Shown piece after piece: positions 7,342 to 16,800 of a stretch of 39,641 nucleotides of DNA. Positions within the stretch are counted from its first letter, which is position 1; every line of letters begins with the position of its first letter. The translations under genes and the position numbers were made by a program. The notes beneath the pieces are model-generated. The model was not told the DNA's origin and did not search any database. It worked only from the letters and a program-made list of their open reading frames with translations. The stretch comes from a virus: the IMG/VR virus record IMGVR_UViG_3300043470_001769, positions 1 through 39,641 of that record, one strand, 5' to 3'.

Positions 7342-7349
7342 GCTAAATA
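7342..7349 (+). promoter_or_regulatory. T4-type late promoter octamer (GCTAAATA)
   Basis: The octamer is followed by CAGTTT and then ATG at 7356 (gap 6 nt), with no ribosome-binding site. The same arrangement, almost letter for letter (TAAATACAGCTTATG), recurs before 9107. Confidence 0.6.
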
Positions 7350-7355
7350 CAGTTT

Positions 7356-8090
7356 ATGACAACTGTAGTAATCATGCCCGGCGGGTTTCATCCTTTTCAT
7401 GCAGGGCATGCAGCTTTGTATCAGTCAGCTCGGCGCACATTTCCTGACGCAGATGTATATGTGGCTGCTACCAATGACACATCAACAAGACCTTTTCCAT
7501 TTCAAATAAAAGAAAAACTGGCTCAATTGGCCGGAGTTGACCCAGGTCGATTCATGCAGGTCAAAAGCCCTTTTCAAGCCGCAGAAATCACAGCACCTTA
7601 CGATCCTGCCCGTGATCAATTGATATTTGTAAGATCAGAAAAAGACGCAAACAAACCACCACAGGCCGGTGGCGTCAAAAAGAACGGCGACCCGTCATAT
7701 CTGCAGCCGTTGTTGGGTGCAAAAAAACTAGAACCATTTGCAAAGCATGCTTACATGGCCTATTTGCCCACAGTGGAGTTTGGCCCTGGCATGACTTCAG
7801 CCACAGAAATACGTGCTGCTTGGCCCAAACTAAACGAAAAACGCCGGACTGCCTTGGTCATGAGTTTGTATCCAAAAACACAAACCAATCCTCAATTGGC
7901 CGCAACAGTGGTCAAAATGTTGAACACTGCCATTGGTACAGAAGTTGCAGAAAATCAAGGTTGGGCTGCTACCTATGAGTCAGACGGACTCACTGCTGGC
8001 ACCGGAGTAACAGGTGGCATGCATGCCTCATATCAAGATCGATACAATCAACCCACCACAGAAGACTATGTGGAAGAATACCGGTCGTAA
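7356..8090 (+). CDS. Cytidylyltransferase-like nucleotidyltransferase
   Basis: The N-terminus carries the nucleotidylyltransferase superfamily HxGH signature in GGFHPFHAGH (about residues 9-18). It also has a later ATEIRA motif (about 149-154), the counterpart of the ISSTxxR motif, so an intact active site is likely. These enzymes transfer NMP from an NTP to phosphosubstrates such as phosphocholine, NMN or phosphopantetheine; the substrate here cannot be told. The last 45 residues are Gly/Thr/Tyr-rich and follow EVAENQGW (about 199-206). This contains a VAE tripeptide like the putative cleavage junctions in 12605-17371, hinting that this enzyme may also be packaged in the head. It is preceded by a late-type promoter. 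Confidence 0.8.
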   Translation: MTTVVIMPGGFHPFHAGHAALYQSARRTFPDADVYVAATNDTSTRPFPFQIKEKLAQLAGVDPGRFMQVKSPFQAAEITAPYDPARDQLIFVRSEKDANKPPQAGGVKKNGDPSYLQPLLGAKKLEPFAKHAYMAYLPTVEFGPGMTSATEIRAAWPKLNEKRRTALVMSLYPKTQTNPQLAATVVKMLNTAIGTEVAENQGWAATYESDGLTAGTGVTGGMHASYQDRYNQPTTEDYVEEYRS

Positions 8091-8114
8091 AAAATAACAC
8101 CTGCTGTTATAATC

Positions 8115-8122
8115 TTTAAATA
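8115..8122 (+). promoter_or_regulatory. Promoter region: TTTAAATA octamer beside a TATAAT
   Basis: TATAAT (8108-8113) lacks a recognisable -35. It is immediately followed by the octamer TTTAAATA. Unlike the octamers that touch start codons, here a leader of roughly 25 nt with ACGGAG precedes the ATG at 8150. Confidence 0.4.
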
Positions 8123-8149
8123 CTAACATAATTTTTTAACGGAGAACCC

Positions 8150-9091
8150 ATGTCAGATACCGCAATTGATCAGCCTCAAGCTGATGCCACACCCGTCACT
8201 GCACCACCCAGTGATCCAGCAACTACCAATCAACAAAATGTGCAAGTCAACATCGACTATTTGCGTACCACTAGAGTACACATTTGCATGCCCTGCTACG
8301 GTGGACAACTGACAGAAGCTTGTTTTATGAGCTTTGTTAAATGGGCCAACCTGTGCCGTCAACTGAACATTGACTGGACAGTGGAAACCATGACCAACGA
8401 GAGCTTGATCAGTCGAGCACGTAACACCCTGACTTCCAAGTTTTTGTACACCAAAGAATCAACACACTTGATGTTTATTGATGCTGACATTGGCTGGGAA
8501 CCCTGGCACTTGTTGGTATTACTGGATGCACAAAAAGATGTCATCGGCGGATTATACCCCATGAAGAGCCTGCCAGTGAAATGGTGTGTGAATGGCATTC
8601 CTGGACAGGCAGAAGATCCCACTTCCAATCTTATTGAAGTCACAAAAACTGGCACAGGTTTCTTGTTGATCAAACGTGATGTGTTTGAAAAGCTCAATGC
8701 ACATCCTGCTACCAAGCCCTTCAACAACGACATTGGTTTGCCTGCAGAACTGAATCCTTTCATGAAAACCTACTTTGACACTGCTGTGCGTGAAAACCGC
8801 TACTACTCAGAAGACTGGACTTTCTGTGAAAACTGGCGTGACATTGGTGGGCAAGTGTTCATTGACAAACGAATCATGTTGAAACACGTGGGCACCTATG
8901 TGTTTGACTACAACACCCACGAGCAACTGTACAAAGATCTCAAAGTGATGTTTGAACCACAAACCGCCATCACAGGTGAAGTCAATGTGGTGAACAAACC
9001 AGCTGAAGCACATGATCTAGCACAGGCACCGGCTCCAGCAGTGGAACCAGAAGTGTTTGCGTCAAGCGAAGAATCAGCTATCGCTCAGTAA
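8150..9091 (+). CDS. GT-A type glycosyltransferase
   Basis: After a Thr/Pro/Gln-rich leader of about 40 residues comes a GT-A-like domain. VHICMPCYGG forms the first strand, ESLISRARN the nucleotide-binding helix region, and THLMFIDADIGWEP the DxD-type metal and sugar-nucleotide site (about residues 108-119). GGLYPMK and a distal EDWTFCENWRDIGG acceptor-loop motif (about 223-236) follow. This is a family 2-like inverting transferase layout at 313 residues. A C-terminal Ala/Pro/Glu tail of about 40 residues is disordered. It may add sugars to virion proteins, modified DNA bases or host glycans; context with virion genes favours virion or surface glycosylation, but this is inference. Confidence 0.8.
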   Translation: MSDTAIDQPQADATPVTAPPSDPATTNQQNVQVNIDYLRTTRVHICMPCYGGQLTEACFMSFVKWANLCRQLNIDWTVETMTNESLISRARNTLTSKFLYTKESTHLMFIDADIGWEPWHLLVLLDAQKDVIGGLYPMKSLPVKWCVNGIPGQAEDPTSNLIEVTKTGTGFLLIKRDVFEKLNAHPATKPFNNDIGLPAELNPFMKTYFDTAVRENRYYSEDWTFCENWRDIGGQVFIDKRIMLKHVGTYVFDYNTHEQLYKDLKVMFEPQTAITGEVNVVNKPAEAHDLAQAPAPAVEPEVFASSEESAIAQ

Positions 9092-9092
9092 C

Positions 9093-9100
9093 GGTAAATA
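9093..9100 (+). promoter_or_regulatory. T4-type late promoter octamer (GGTAAATA)
   Basis: The octamer is followed by CAGCTT and ATG at 9107 (gap 6 nt). No Shine-Dalgarno sequence is present, and the spacing is identical to the 7342 site. Confidence 0.55.
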
Positions 9101-9106
9101 CAGCTT

Positions 9107-12100
9107 ATGAACATTCATGAGCTGGCTACTTACAATCTTGATGATGCTGTAAAGTTTCATCAACGACTCAATCCTGTACTTTGGGCAAGAGACGAACATC
9201 TCTTGCCTGAAGTGCGCAACAAGTTGTTAAAAATAGCAGCAGACTTCCAAGAATTCCTGGGAGTAGAGGATCTCAAAGTAAAAGACATCACTGTGTCTGG
9301 ATCCAATGCTGCCTATTCTTACACCAAACAATCTGACATAGATCTACACCTGGTGGTTGAAATGCCTGACGATCCGGTGTATCAAGAGCTGTTTGCTGCC
9401 AAAAAATATCAATACAACACCGAACATGACATCACCATAGGTGGTGCCGACGTTGAACTGTATGTGCAGCCTGAAGATCAGCCACATCACAGTCAAGGCA
9501 TCTATTCGATCAAAAACTCAGACTGGGTCAAGGTACCACAGCGCAAACGCAGTCAGATAGATGACACCTGTGTGTTGGCCAAGGTAGATGATCTCACAAA
9601 CAGAATTCAATCTGCAGTGGCCAGTGAGAACAAAGAATCCATGGACACGCTGTGGAACAAGATCAAAATCATGCGTCAGTCTGGCCTGGAAAATCACGGC
9701 GAGTTTGGCTGTGAAAATGTTGCATTCAAACTGTTGCGCAACAATGGCAGCATTGGTGCATTGAAATCGGCCATCACAGCAGCACAAGACCGCGAACTCA
9801 GTTTGCCACCCAAGAAACGTGTGCGTTACGGATTTTCAGAAGATGTCACTTCTACACCTGACGGAGTCAGTGCCAGCACCAACATGTTCTTGAATGAAAC
9901 ACCCATTGACGGTGTTGTACAGGCCTTTATCAAAGATGCAGTGCAACAACTGAACATTGAACACATGCCCGAAGTGGTGTTGCACAATGATGCCAGTTGG
10001 AGCAAACAAAACAACAGCTTTGGTCAATACAATCCTGGCACACGAACTTTGCATGTGAGCCTGGCCAATCGACATCTACTAGACATATTGCGAACAGTGG
10101 CACATGAACTCACTCACTGTCGTCAAAACGAATTGAGTGAATTGCCAGATGATGCTGGAGAAACTGGCAGTCCTTGGGAAAACGAAGCCAATGCACAAGC
10201 AGGCATACTCATGCGTGACTTTGCAGATGCTAATCCTGAGTATTTTACAGAGTCATACACTCAAGCAAAAAGTTTGCAGTCATCCATGAAGACCTTTCGT
10301 GCTCTGGTACGTATCAAAGATCGATACGGTAGCCCGGCCATTGAAGCACAGGTAGTGGCCAGAAATCATGACATGGCCAGACAACTGTTGAGAGCTCAGT
10401 ACGGTCCTGACAGTGTGGTTAGCACAGTGACTGAGCTTAAAGAAAATGCTTCGGGCTATATTCCCAAGAACAAACGAGAAGCAGCCATGCCACAGTATGC
10501 CATGGCTCTTTCAGTGGATATCAAGCCAGGTCAAGTGGGCAAGGAAGCCAACAAACTGGGATTGAAAACTGGGCGCAATGGCGAACCAGGACTGTTGATG
10601 CCCGAGGCCCAAAACTTGTTGCGTGAGTTTGCTGAGTTCACTGAAGAACAAGACAACTTGTTTGAAATCACAATGAGTCCCTCTAGCCTGCGGAAACTCA
10701 GCGCACAAACTGGTGCCTTGGCTGGCATGGAATTTGAAATGATTGTGCCCAACATCGAAGGCAGCGACGATGGCGATCAAGAACCCGATTATGAATATGA
10801 CCAACGCTGTCGCAGCATTGAAGATGCTTTTGACTTCTTCTATGACGGTGATTGGAATGGTCGTAGAGATGTAGAACGCATGCGTGATAGAATGCAGAAT
10901 GATTATCAGGAATGGCTGGATGACAAACTGTATCGAGACTGGGAACGCAACGGCGAAGAATACCTAGAAGAATGGGTGCCCAACAACGTGGACGAATCAG
11001 AATGGAATCCCGAAGGCCTGGAAGGCGATGAACGCCAAGAAGCCTTGGAAGAATTCATTGCCAACTTGCATAGCGACCCCGGCGGCAATGATGCTTTTGA
11101 TGAGTACCGAGAAGAAAATTTTGAAAGTTATGACGAAAGCGACTGGCTGAGTGACGAAGATCTAGACCTCATGAGTGCCATTGAAAACAACTACAGCATG
11201 AGTTGGCCACATTGGACCAGTGTAGGCAGTGGCGAAGGCAGCATTGAAGAAGTTGCTGATAATTTTTCAGACGCTATTGACCGCCCAGTGCAGGCCAGCA
11301 GCAGTTATCACAGCGGGTCAGTTCAACGACCCAGCGTCAAGAATCCGCACTACATTGTGGAACCTGATTCTAGTTTGGATCCTGATAACAGTGATGACCG
11401 AGGTTTAGAGTTTGTGAGTCCTCCTTTGCCTATTGAAGAACTGCTGAGTGATTTGAACAAGGTCAAAGCCTGGGCTGATCGTACTGGCTGCTATACTAAT
11501 AATTCTACTGGCCTGCACATCAATGTAAGTGTGCCTGGCTGGACCGGTGGCACTGATCAATTGGACTATGTGAAACTGGCCTTGTTGCTGGGCGATGAGT
11601 TTGTGCTGGATTCATTTGGTCGTGCTGGCAACACCTACGCCAAGTCGGCTATGGGCAAAATACGTGACGCAGTGAGAAAAAGTCCTGATCGAGCACAAGA
11701 ACTCATGGACCGAATGAAGTCTGGTATGGATCAACTGGCCAGCAAGGTTGTACACAGTCGTAGTACAGACAAGTACACATCAATCAATGTGAAAGATGGC
11801 TACATTGAATTCCGTAGCCCAGGTGGCGATTGGTTGAATGACAACTTTGCGGAGATTGACAACACCCTGCGCAGATTTACTGTGGCCCTTAGTGCAGCCG
11901 TGGATCCCGAGGCGTATCGCCAAGAGTACTTGAAGAAACTGTACAAACTATTGGACGTATCCAGTGAAAAAGATCCCTTATCATACTTTGCAAAATTTGC
12001 TGCTGGCGAGTTGCCCAAGGCAGCACTAAAGAGTTTTGTGCGTCAAGCACAGTTGGAACGTGATGTCAAACGTGGCAAAGAACAACCAGCACCGGTGCCA

Positions 12101-12598
12101 TCTGCTCAAGAACCACAAGGTGTTGATACCCGTGTGAACTACGAACTCTACAGTAGAGCATCAGGTGCGGTGATTGACACATTCCCGGCTCGCAACGACG
12201 ATGAAGCAATAACTAGATTGAGTGACTACATAAACTTTGGTGCTGGACAAAGCAATCCTGACAATTTTGATGTTCGCCGTGCTGGTCGTGCTCCTATTGC
12301 AGGTTCTACACTAGACCTACAACGTCAGCGAGCAGCCTCTAGTGCAGCCGCTGCTCAAATTCCCACCATTGACATTGACGTTGAACCAGCGCCAGTACCA
12401 CAGCCAGCAGGCATGGGACAATGGAATGGACAATGGAAAGTGTTGGTTGGCGGCCAAGAAGTGTATCGCTTTGGTGGCGTTGGCAACAGCCAAGCAGATG
12501 CCAACAGAATAGCCGCAGCATGGTTACGAAGCAGTGGTCGGGGTGTATCAGGTGAAGGCTTTGAAGTATATCCTGTGATGGATGAAAGCCTACGTTAA
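9107..12598 (+). CDS. Giant fusion: nucleotidyltransferase, zinc metallopeptidase and amidoligase-like domains
   Basis: Of 1163 residues, about 1-230 form a Pol-beta-like nucleotidyltransferase (GSNAAYSYTKQSDIDLHL, acidic pair D77/D79). About 265-370 form a zincin peptidase with HELTH at 333-337 and a likely third ligand in WENEAN (E358 or E360). About 535-930 match the putative amidoligase (glutamine-synthetase-like ATP-grasp cousin) pattern: GMEFEM at 540-545, GLEFVSPPLP from 766, STGLHINVS at 800-808, EFRSPGGDW from 901. A very acidic insertion lies at about 550-720 and a small C-terminal domain at 1040-1163. No membrane segment. It precedes the small basic packaged-type protein and is under a late octamer, so I infer a virion-internal multi-enzyme protein, perhaps cleaved into parts. 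Confidence 0.85.
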   Translation: MNIHELATYNLDDAVKFHQRLNPVLWARDEHLLPEVRNKLLKIAADFQEFLGVEDLKVKDITVSGSNAAYSYTKQSDIDLHLVVEMPDDPVYQELFAAKKYQYNTEHDITIGGADVELYVQPEDQPHHSQGIYSIKNSDWVKVPQRKRSQIDDTCVLAKVDDLTNRIQSAVASENKESMDTLWNKIKIMRQSGLENHGEFGCENVAFKLLRNNGSIGALKSAITAAQDRELSLPPKKRVRYGFSEDVTSTPDGVSASTNMFLNETPIDGVVQAFIKDAVQQLNIEHMPEVVLHNDASWSKQNNSFGQYNPGTRTLHVSLANRHLLDILRTVAHELTHCRQNELSELPDDAGETGSPWENEANAQAGILMRDFADANPEYFTESYTQAKSLQSSMKTFRALVRIKDRYGSPAIEAQVVARNHDMARQLLRAQYGPDSVVSTVTELKENASGYIPKNKREAAMPQYAMALSVDIKPGQVGKEANKLGLKTGRNGEPGLLMPEAQNLLREFAEFTEEQDNLFEITMSPSSLRKLSAQTGALAGMEFEMIVPNIEGSDDGDQEPDYEYDQRCRSIEDAFDFFYDGDWNGRRDVERMRDRMQNDYQEWLDDKLYRDWERNGEEYLEEWVPNNVDESEWNPEGLEGDERQEALEEFIANLHSDPGGNDAFDEYREENFESYDESDWLSDEDLDLMSAIENNYSMSWPHWTSVGSGEGSIEEVADNFSDAIDRPVQASSSYHSGSVQRPSVKNPHYIVEPDSSLDPDNSDDRGLEFVSPPLPIEELLSDLNKVKAWADRTGCYTNNSTGLHINVSVPGWTGGTDQLDYVKLALLLGDEFVLDSFGRAGNTYAKSAMGKIRDAVRKSPDRAQELMDRMKSGMDQLASKVVHSRSTDKYTSINVKDGYIEFRSPGGDWLNDNFAEIDNTLRRFTVALSAAVDPEAYRQEYLKKLYKLLDVSSEKDPLSYFAKFAAGELPKAALKSFVRQAQLERDVKRGKEQPAPVPSAQEPQGVDTRVNYELYSRASGAVIDTFPARNDDEAITRLSDYINFGAGQSNPDNFDVRRAGRAPIAGSTLDLQRQRAASSAAAAQIPTIDIDVEPAPVPQPAGMGQWNGQWKVLVGGQEVYRFGGVGNSQADANRIAAAWLRSSGRGVSGEGFEVYPVMDESLR

Positions 12599-12604
12599 TA
12601 CCGG

Positions 12605-12814
12605 ATGCCACAGCCCAGTCAAGGTGTGGCGGAAAACTTTGCTGATGGTAAAAATCCTGGACGCAAAGGCCTCAGCAAGCAAGTGGGCGTCAACACCAAA
12701 GCCAGTGTGAGCAGTCTGCGCAAGACAGCAAAGAATTCATCAGGTGAAAAGCAACGCATGGCACACTGGCTGGCCAACATGAAAGCCGGTAGAGCAAAGG
12801 CCAAACGCAAATGA
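12605..12814 (+). CDS. Small very basic protein, probably head-internal and DNA-associated
   Basis: The 69 residues are dominated by Lys, Arg, Ser and Ala (ASVSSLRKTAKNSSGEKQRMAHWLANMKAGRAKAKRK). That is typical of a DNA-binding packaged protein. The N-terminal ten residues contain SQGVAEN, whose GVAE element is the same at nucleotide level as the junctions in the 13814 gene. Cleavage after VAE would release a mature protein beginning NFADGKNPGRKG. It lies between two cassette genes, 6 nt after one and overlapping the next by 4 nt. The family recurs in aquatic T4-like phages to my knowledge, but without a proven function. Confidence 0.75.
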   Translation: MPQPSQGVAENFADGKNPGRKGLSKQVGVNTKASVSSLRKTAKNSSGEKQRMAHWLANMKAGRAKAKRK

Positions 12815-13473
12815 GTTTTTTAGTAGCAAATTTACCACCCATACACTGTTTTGTTCGTAGAGAATTTTTATATGATTTTGAACAAGGTCACGACGAATAT
12901 GAGCCCTGTATATGGGTGTCAATCAAAAGTCTACGCAGTCAAGCATTTCGTATAGAAGCCTACTTGCCACGATATGGCGCACTGTATGACAAACTACCAC
13001 TGCATGCTTATGTCAGCAGAAATACTGATCTAGAGCCTGACAAATTTCTAGCCTTGGATACACTACAGATCTGGGACTGTTTCAGCTATGATATTGCTGT
13101 GATACAAAAAGCATTCCTACGCAATCTCAGCTGTGAGTTCTATGCCAAGGATCGTCAGCTACACAAGGGCAACTACTTGTTCACAGTGGACAATGCCGCA
13201 CCAGACATGAACATCATAGACACCACCTATTCAGAATGGCCAGAAGATCACAAGAGCTTTAACTTTATTGAACTGGACAACGGACAGTATGCCGCACAGC
13301 CCAACAATCGCTGCTTGTTTTTTGATGCTGCCAGCAATCCCAAAGAGATGCTGTTCCCAGATTTCAAAGTCTGCACCAAAAAATACATGGTGGAAACCAA
13401 TCCCAAATGGCGACTGGGTGATTCGGACACTGTGATGTATGATCTAGATAATGCAATAAATAAACAATCATGA
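12811..13473 (+). CDS. Conserved-type phage protein of unknown function
   Basis: This 220-residue protein is mixed alpha/beta with many aromatic residues (FVRREFLYDFEQGHDEYEPCIWVSIK at the start in overlapping parts, then LQIWDCFSYDIAVIQ). A C-terminal section, CLFFDAASNPKEMLFPDF, precedes a lysine-rich stretch. It has several cysteines but no zinc-finger spacing, no membrane span and no catalytic motif I recognise. Proteins of this appearance are frequent in T4-like cyanophage and related genomes. The ATG overlaps the stop of the preceding basic-protein gene by 4 nt (ATGA), so the two are translationally coupled. No capsid-targeting-like leader is seen, unlike its neighbours, so it may be a scaffold or assembly partner. 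Confidence 0.75.
   Translation: MSFLVANLPPIHCFVRREFLYDFEQGHDEYEPCIWVSIKSLRSQAFRIEAYLPRYGALYDKLPLHAYVSRNTDLEPDKFLALDTLQIWDCFSYDIAVIQKAFLRNLSCEFYAKDRQLHKGNYLFTVDNAAPDMNIIDTTYSEWPEDHKSFNFIELDNGQYAAQPNNRCLFFDAASNPKEMLFPDFKVCTKKYMVETNPKWRLGDSDTVMYDLDNAINKQS
13455..13462 (+). promoter_or_regulatory. T4-type late promoter octamer (AATAAATA)
   Basis: The octamer matches seven of eight positions of TATAAATA and ends 7 nt before the ATG at 13470. It lies within the 3' end of the upstream gene. No good ribosome-binding site precedes 13470. Confidence 0.5.
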
Positions 13474-13817
13474 CGTACAAAGAAATTCTTGAAGCCTGCT
13501 GGGACGGTTATCGCCGCAAACCCGGTACTACGGAGTATTCCAAAGGCAGCTGTGAAAAGATCAGCGAGCAGGATATAGAAGAAAATCTTCGAGACTGGTT
13601 CAAACAAAAATGGGTTCGTTTTGGTCCCGACGGAAAAATCCGTGGAGACTGTGCTAGAGGCAGTAGTAAAGAAGGCAAGCCCAAGTGTTTGCCTCAGGCC
13701 AAGGCACATGCACTGGGCCGAAAAGGTCGTGCGTCAGCAGCCGCAAGAAAACGCAGACAAGATCCCAACCCCAACCGTACAGGAAAGGCCATCAACGTGG
13801 CCACTAAAAAGAAATGA
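13470..13817 (+). CDS. DUF5872-like basic protein with capsid-targeting-like leader
   Basis: The 115-residue product carries the DUF5872-type segment KWVRFGPDGKIRGDCARGSS..GKPKCLPQAKA (about residues 48-80). A strongly basic tail follows (RKGRASAAARKRRQDPNPNR). It looks like a small nucleic-acid-binding protein with conserved cysteines. The first nine residues, MTYKEILEA, closely resemble T4 internal-protein leaders that end in (I/L)-x-E before an alanine, so cleavage after Glu8 is plausible. It overlaps both neighbours by 4 nt, forming one tightly coupled cassette. I infer a head-packaged protein; the DUF's molecular function is unknown to me. Confidence 0.8.
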   Translation: MTYKEILEACWDGYRRKPGTTEYSKGSCEKISEQDIEENLRDWFKQKWVRFGPDGKIRGDCARGSSKEGKPKCLPQAKAHALGRKGRASAAARKRRQDPNPNRTGKAINVATKKK

Positions 13818-16800
13818 TCATAGATGAACTATTTGAAGCCCCACAACTGTGCCCTGAATGCGGTGGCATCAGTTTCAGCGATTTAATCTTGGCTGAAAAA
13901 AAAGACGCCTGCTACCACAAGGTCAAAGCGTCAGCCAAGGTATGGCCGTCAGCGTATGCATCAGGACGCTTGGTACAGTGCCGCAAAAAAGGTGCTGCCA
14001 ACTATGGCAACAAGTCGGAAGGTGTGGCGGAAGGCCCTGAGTCTAAAAAATTCAAAGTAACATATGAATTACAAAACGGTGATGTCAAAGAAAAGATAAT
14101 GATTGGCAAAGATGCCAACGCTGTTGCAAAGTATTTTGAATTTAAGTATCGTCACAAACCAATCAGTGTTGTAGAGCAAGGTGTGGCGGAAGGCCAAGAA
14201 AATTTCAATGGTATAGATATCTCTATGGAGATACAAAAAGATGATGAGTATGTGGATGATGAAGATTATGATAATCAAGTAATATATGTCACTGCTAGTA
14301 GCAAAGGTAAAGAACTGGGTCATGTGTTGTTTGCCTTTGACGGTGAATATTTAATGCCACAAGATTTAGAAGTAGAAGAACGCTATCGAGGGCAAGGTAT
14401 CGCTCAAACCATGTACGACTATGTAAAGAGTAAGGGATATAAAATTCGCCGTAGCGGTCAACAAACTGATGCTGGTACTGGATTTTGGGACAAACACAAA
14501 CCAGGAAAAAATGTCTGGGAGCAAGGTGTGGCGGAAGGCTTGTGGGACCAACACACTTCTATCCCTGAGTTAGAGCAAGCCATCAAGAACTTAATCATGG
14601 GATACAAGGGCGGGGTGAACTTAACTGACAAAGGTCGTGCTCAACTGTTACTGAGTATTAACAAGGGCAAGCGTATCTTGGCCAAGAAAAAACAACAGCA
14701 AGACATGGCAGAAGGTCGTATGGTCAAAGGGCCAGGCGGTGTGCCACTGGACCGTCAGGGTCGTCCTATCGTTGCCAAAGCAAAACCACTAGGAATGCGC
14801 AAGTGGCTTGTGATTCATGACGGATCGCATGGCGAAGGTGGCAAAGACATTATTGAAGCACCCAACGCTGAAACAGCCTGGGAATTGGCCAACGAGTATG
14901 ATTTATACATCATCGATATCAAGCCCTACCGAGGACCAGCCGGACCCACGCTGGTGGACGAAAGTGTCTTGGATGAAGCAGTTGGCATGATGATCAAAGG
15001 TGCCGCGATCAGTGGACCCGATGATCAAGACATTGCAGATCGAATTGCTGCCCGAACAGGTGGGCGTGTGCAAGGTGGGTCTCGTGGCCACCATATCCTA
15101 ATAATCTATCCAACCACACAAGATCGTGCCATTGCTGCTAAAAAGATTAGAAAAATGTTCCCTGGCATTGAACTATACAAGTCCGGGGGCAACAGGAACG
15201 CAATCGACGAAGGCATGAAGGCCGACGAACTTTCACAATACTGTGAAGAACTTGTGGCTGAAAAAGGTTGGGATCAAGCATACAAACATGCCAGATTCAT
15301 GGCACAGGGCAGCACAGATCCTTCTTGGGGCAGTGTGCTAAAATATCTCAAATCCATGAAAGATGGTGTGGCGGAAGAAGAATCTGAAGCAGCATCACAG
15401 CGCAAGCAATACCCAAATTATTATCAACATAGAGACTCAGGTACAGTTTTTAGAACTCAAAATGCTGACGGTCAAAGAATGGATATAACTCCCGATGACG
15501 AAGAATGGGATGACTATTACAAACAACAGTTTAAAGATATGCCTACCCCCAATGATGGCGGTTTTTGGAATGATGACAATACAGCAGCCTACGTAGAAGG
15601 CTCAGCAGAACAAGGCGTGGCGGAAGTCAGCCTGGGCGACTATCGTAAAAAGGCACAAGTGAGTCAAGCCGGTGCCAAGATAAACCGATTCTTTGACCGT
15701 GACAATCCTGAAAAAGTTGCCCGAGCCGATCAGACCATTGCCAAAAGAGAACGAGGCCTGGCACGTGCAGATGCTAGAAGCCGACCCTACACCGCACCAC
15801 CTGTGGACAAAGAAAAACAGCGGCAGCAGCTGACAGACAAATATCCCAACATTGACCAACTGGTATCCGATGCTGAAAAGAATCGTGATCCATACTATGA
15901 CCGTGCCGAAGGCAATGCATACTACGCAGGTCGTGAGGCTGAACAAAACTATGTGAGACTCAAACAAATACAACGCATAATTCAAGGACTCAATGAAGAG
16001 ACCAGACAGGCCACAGTGAATACTCCAGCTGGCAATTTCACAGCAAACATCACAAAAGACAAAAGCACAAACACTGTGTCGGGTACGATGCCGGTGGGCG
16101 GAGCAACTTTGAGTGCCAAAAAAGACCTGACACCAGGCGGAGCTCAGTCAGTCACTGTAGACACCGACGTTGCCCCAAATTTGAATTTATCAGCCACACG
16201 AAAGTCTGCTGATTATAACAAAGGACAATTGGCCGGAACCAAGTCGGTGTCAGCCAAGTACACTGATACCACAGGTGCATTGGGCGAGCCTGGACAACAG
16301 CACACTGCAACTAGAACTGCGGGTGTTGGGTTTGGTGGTGCATCAGGCTCTAGAGTAGGAAAAAATTACGTGACTCAAATTGACAAAACTTTAGCTGATT
16401 ACATGAAAGAAGCCAAAGGTATTAATAGTATAAGAAATCCCAATGATCTACAACCATTGGAAGGCGGTGGTGGCATGGGTGGTGGCGGTGGCTACACAGG
16501 TGGTCCCTCACCATTTAAAGGTTGGTTTGGTGGTGCAAAACCTGGATCACGTGAAGCATCCGTTGCTCAAAACAATCCCAACACCATGACGGTGAGACAA
16601 GGTCCAAACCCTGACTATCGTCCCCAGACCACAGGTGATAAACCCAAAGTAAATGTCAAACCCGGCGAGACCATGGATCAGGCTGTACAACGAACAAAAA
16701 CTCAACAAGAATTTGGCAAATTCCTACAAGGGCAAAGTGGTCAAACATTTGGTGCTGGTGGTGGACGTGGTGGTCAAGGTGGGCCAACAGCCGCACAAGC

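Larger units (their letters stand above)
12623..15625 (+). repeat. Dispersed short repeat GGTGTGGCGGAA (six copies) encoding GVAE junctions
   Basis: Copies are at 12623-12634, 14021-14032, 14180-14191, 14525-14536, 15365-15376 and 15614-15625 (the last with one change, GGCGTGGCGGAA). Three are followed by GGC and two are preceded by the identical GAGCAA, so the longest shared block is 21 bp. All are in frame as Gly-Val-Ala-Glu. The codons are the same each time, including GCG for alanine, which looks uncommon in neighbouring text. Confidence 0.85.

Noticed and set aside
12623-15625. Repeats as a CRISPR array
   Set aside because: Spacing between copies is irregular (about 160 to 1400 bp), the repeats are short, in frame and inside genes, and no cas gene is present.
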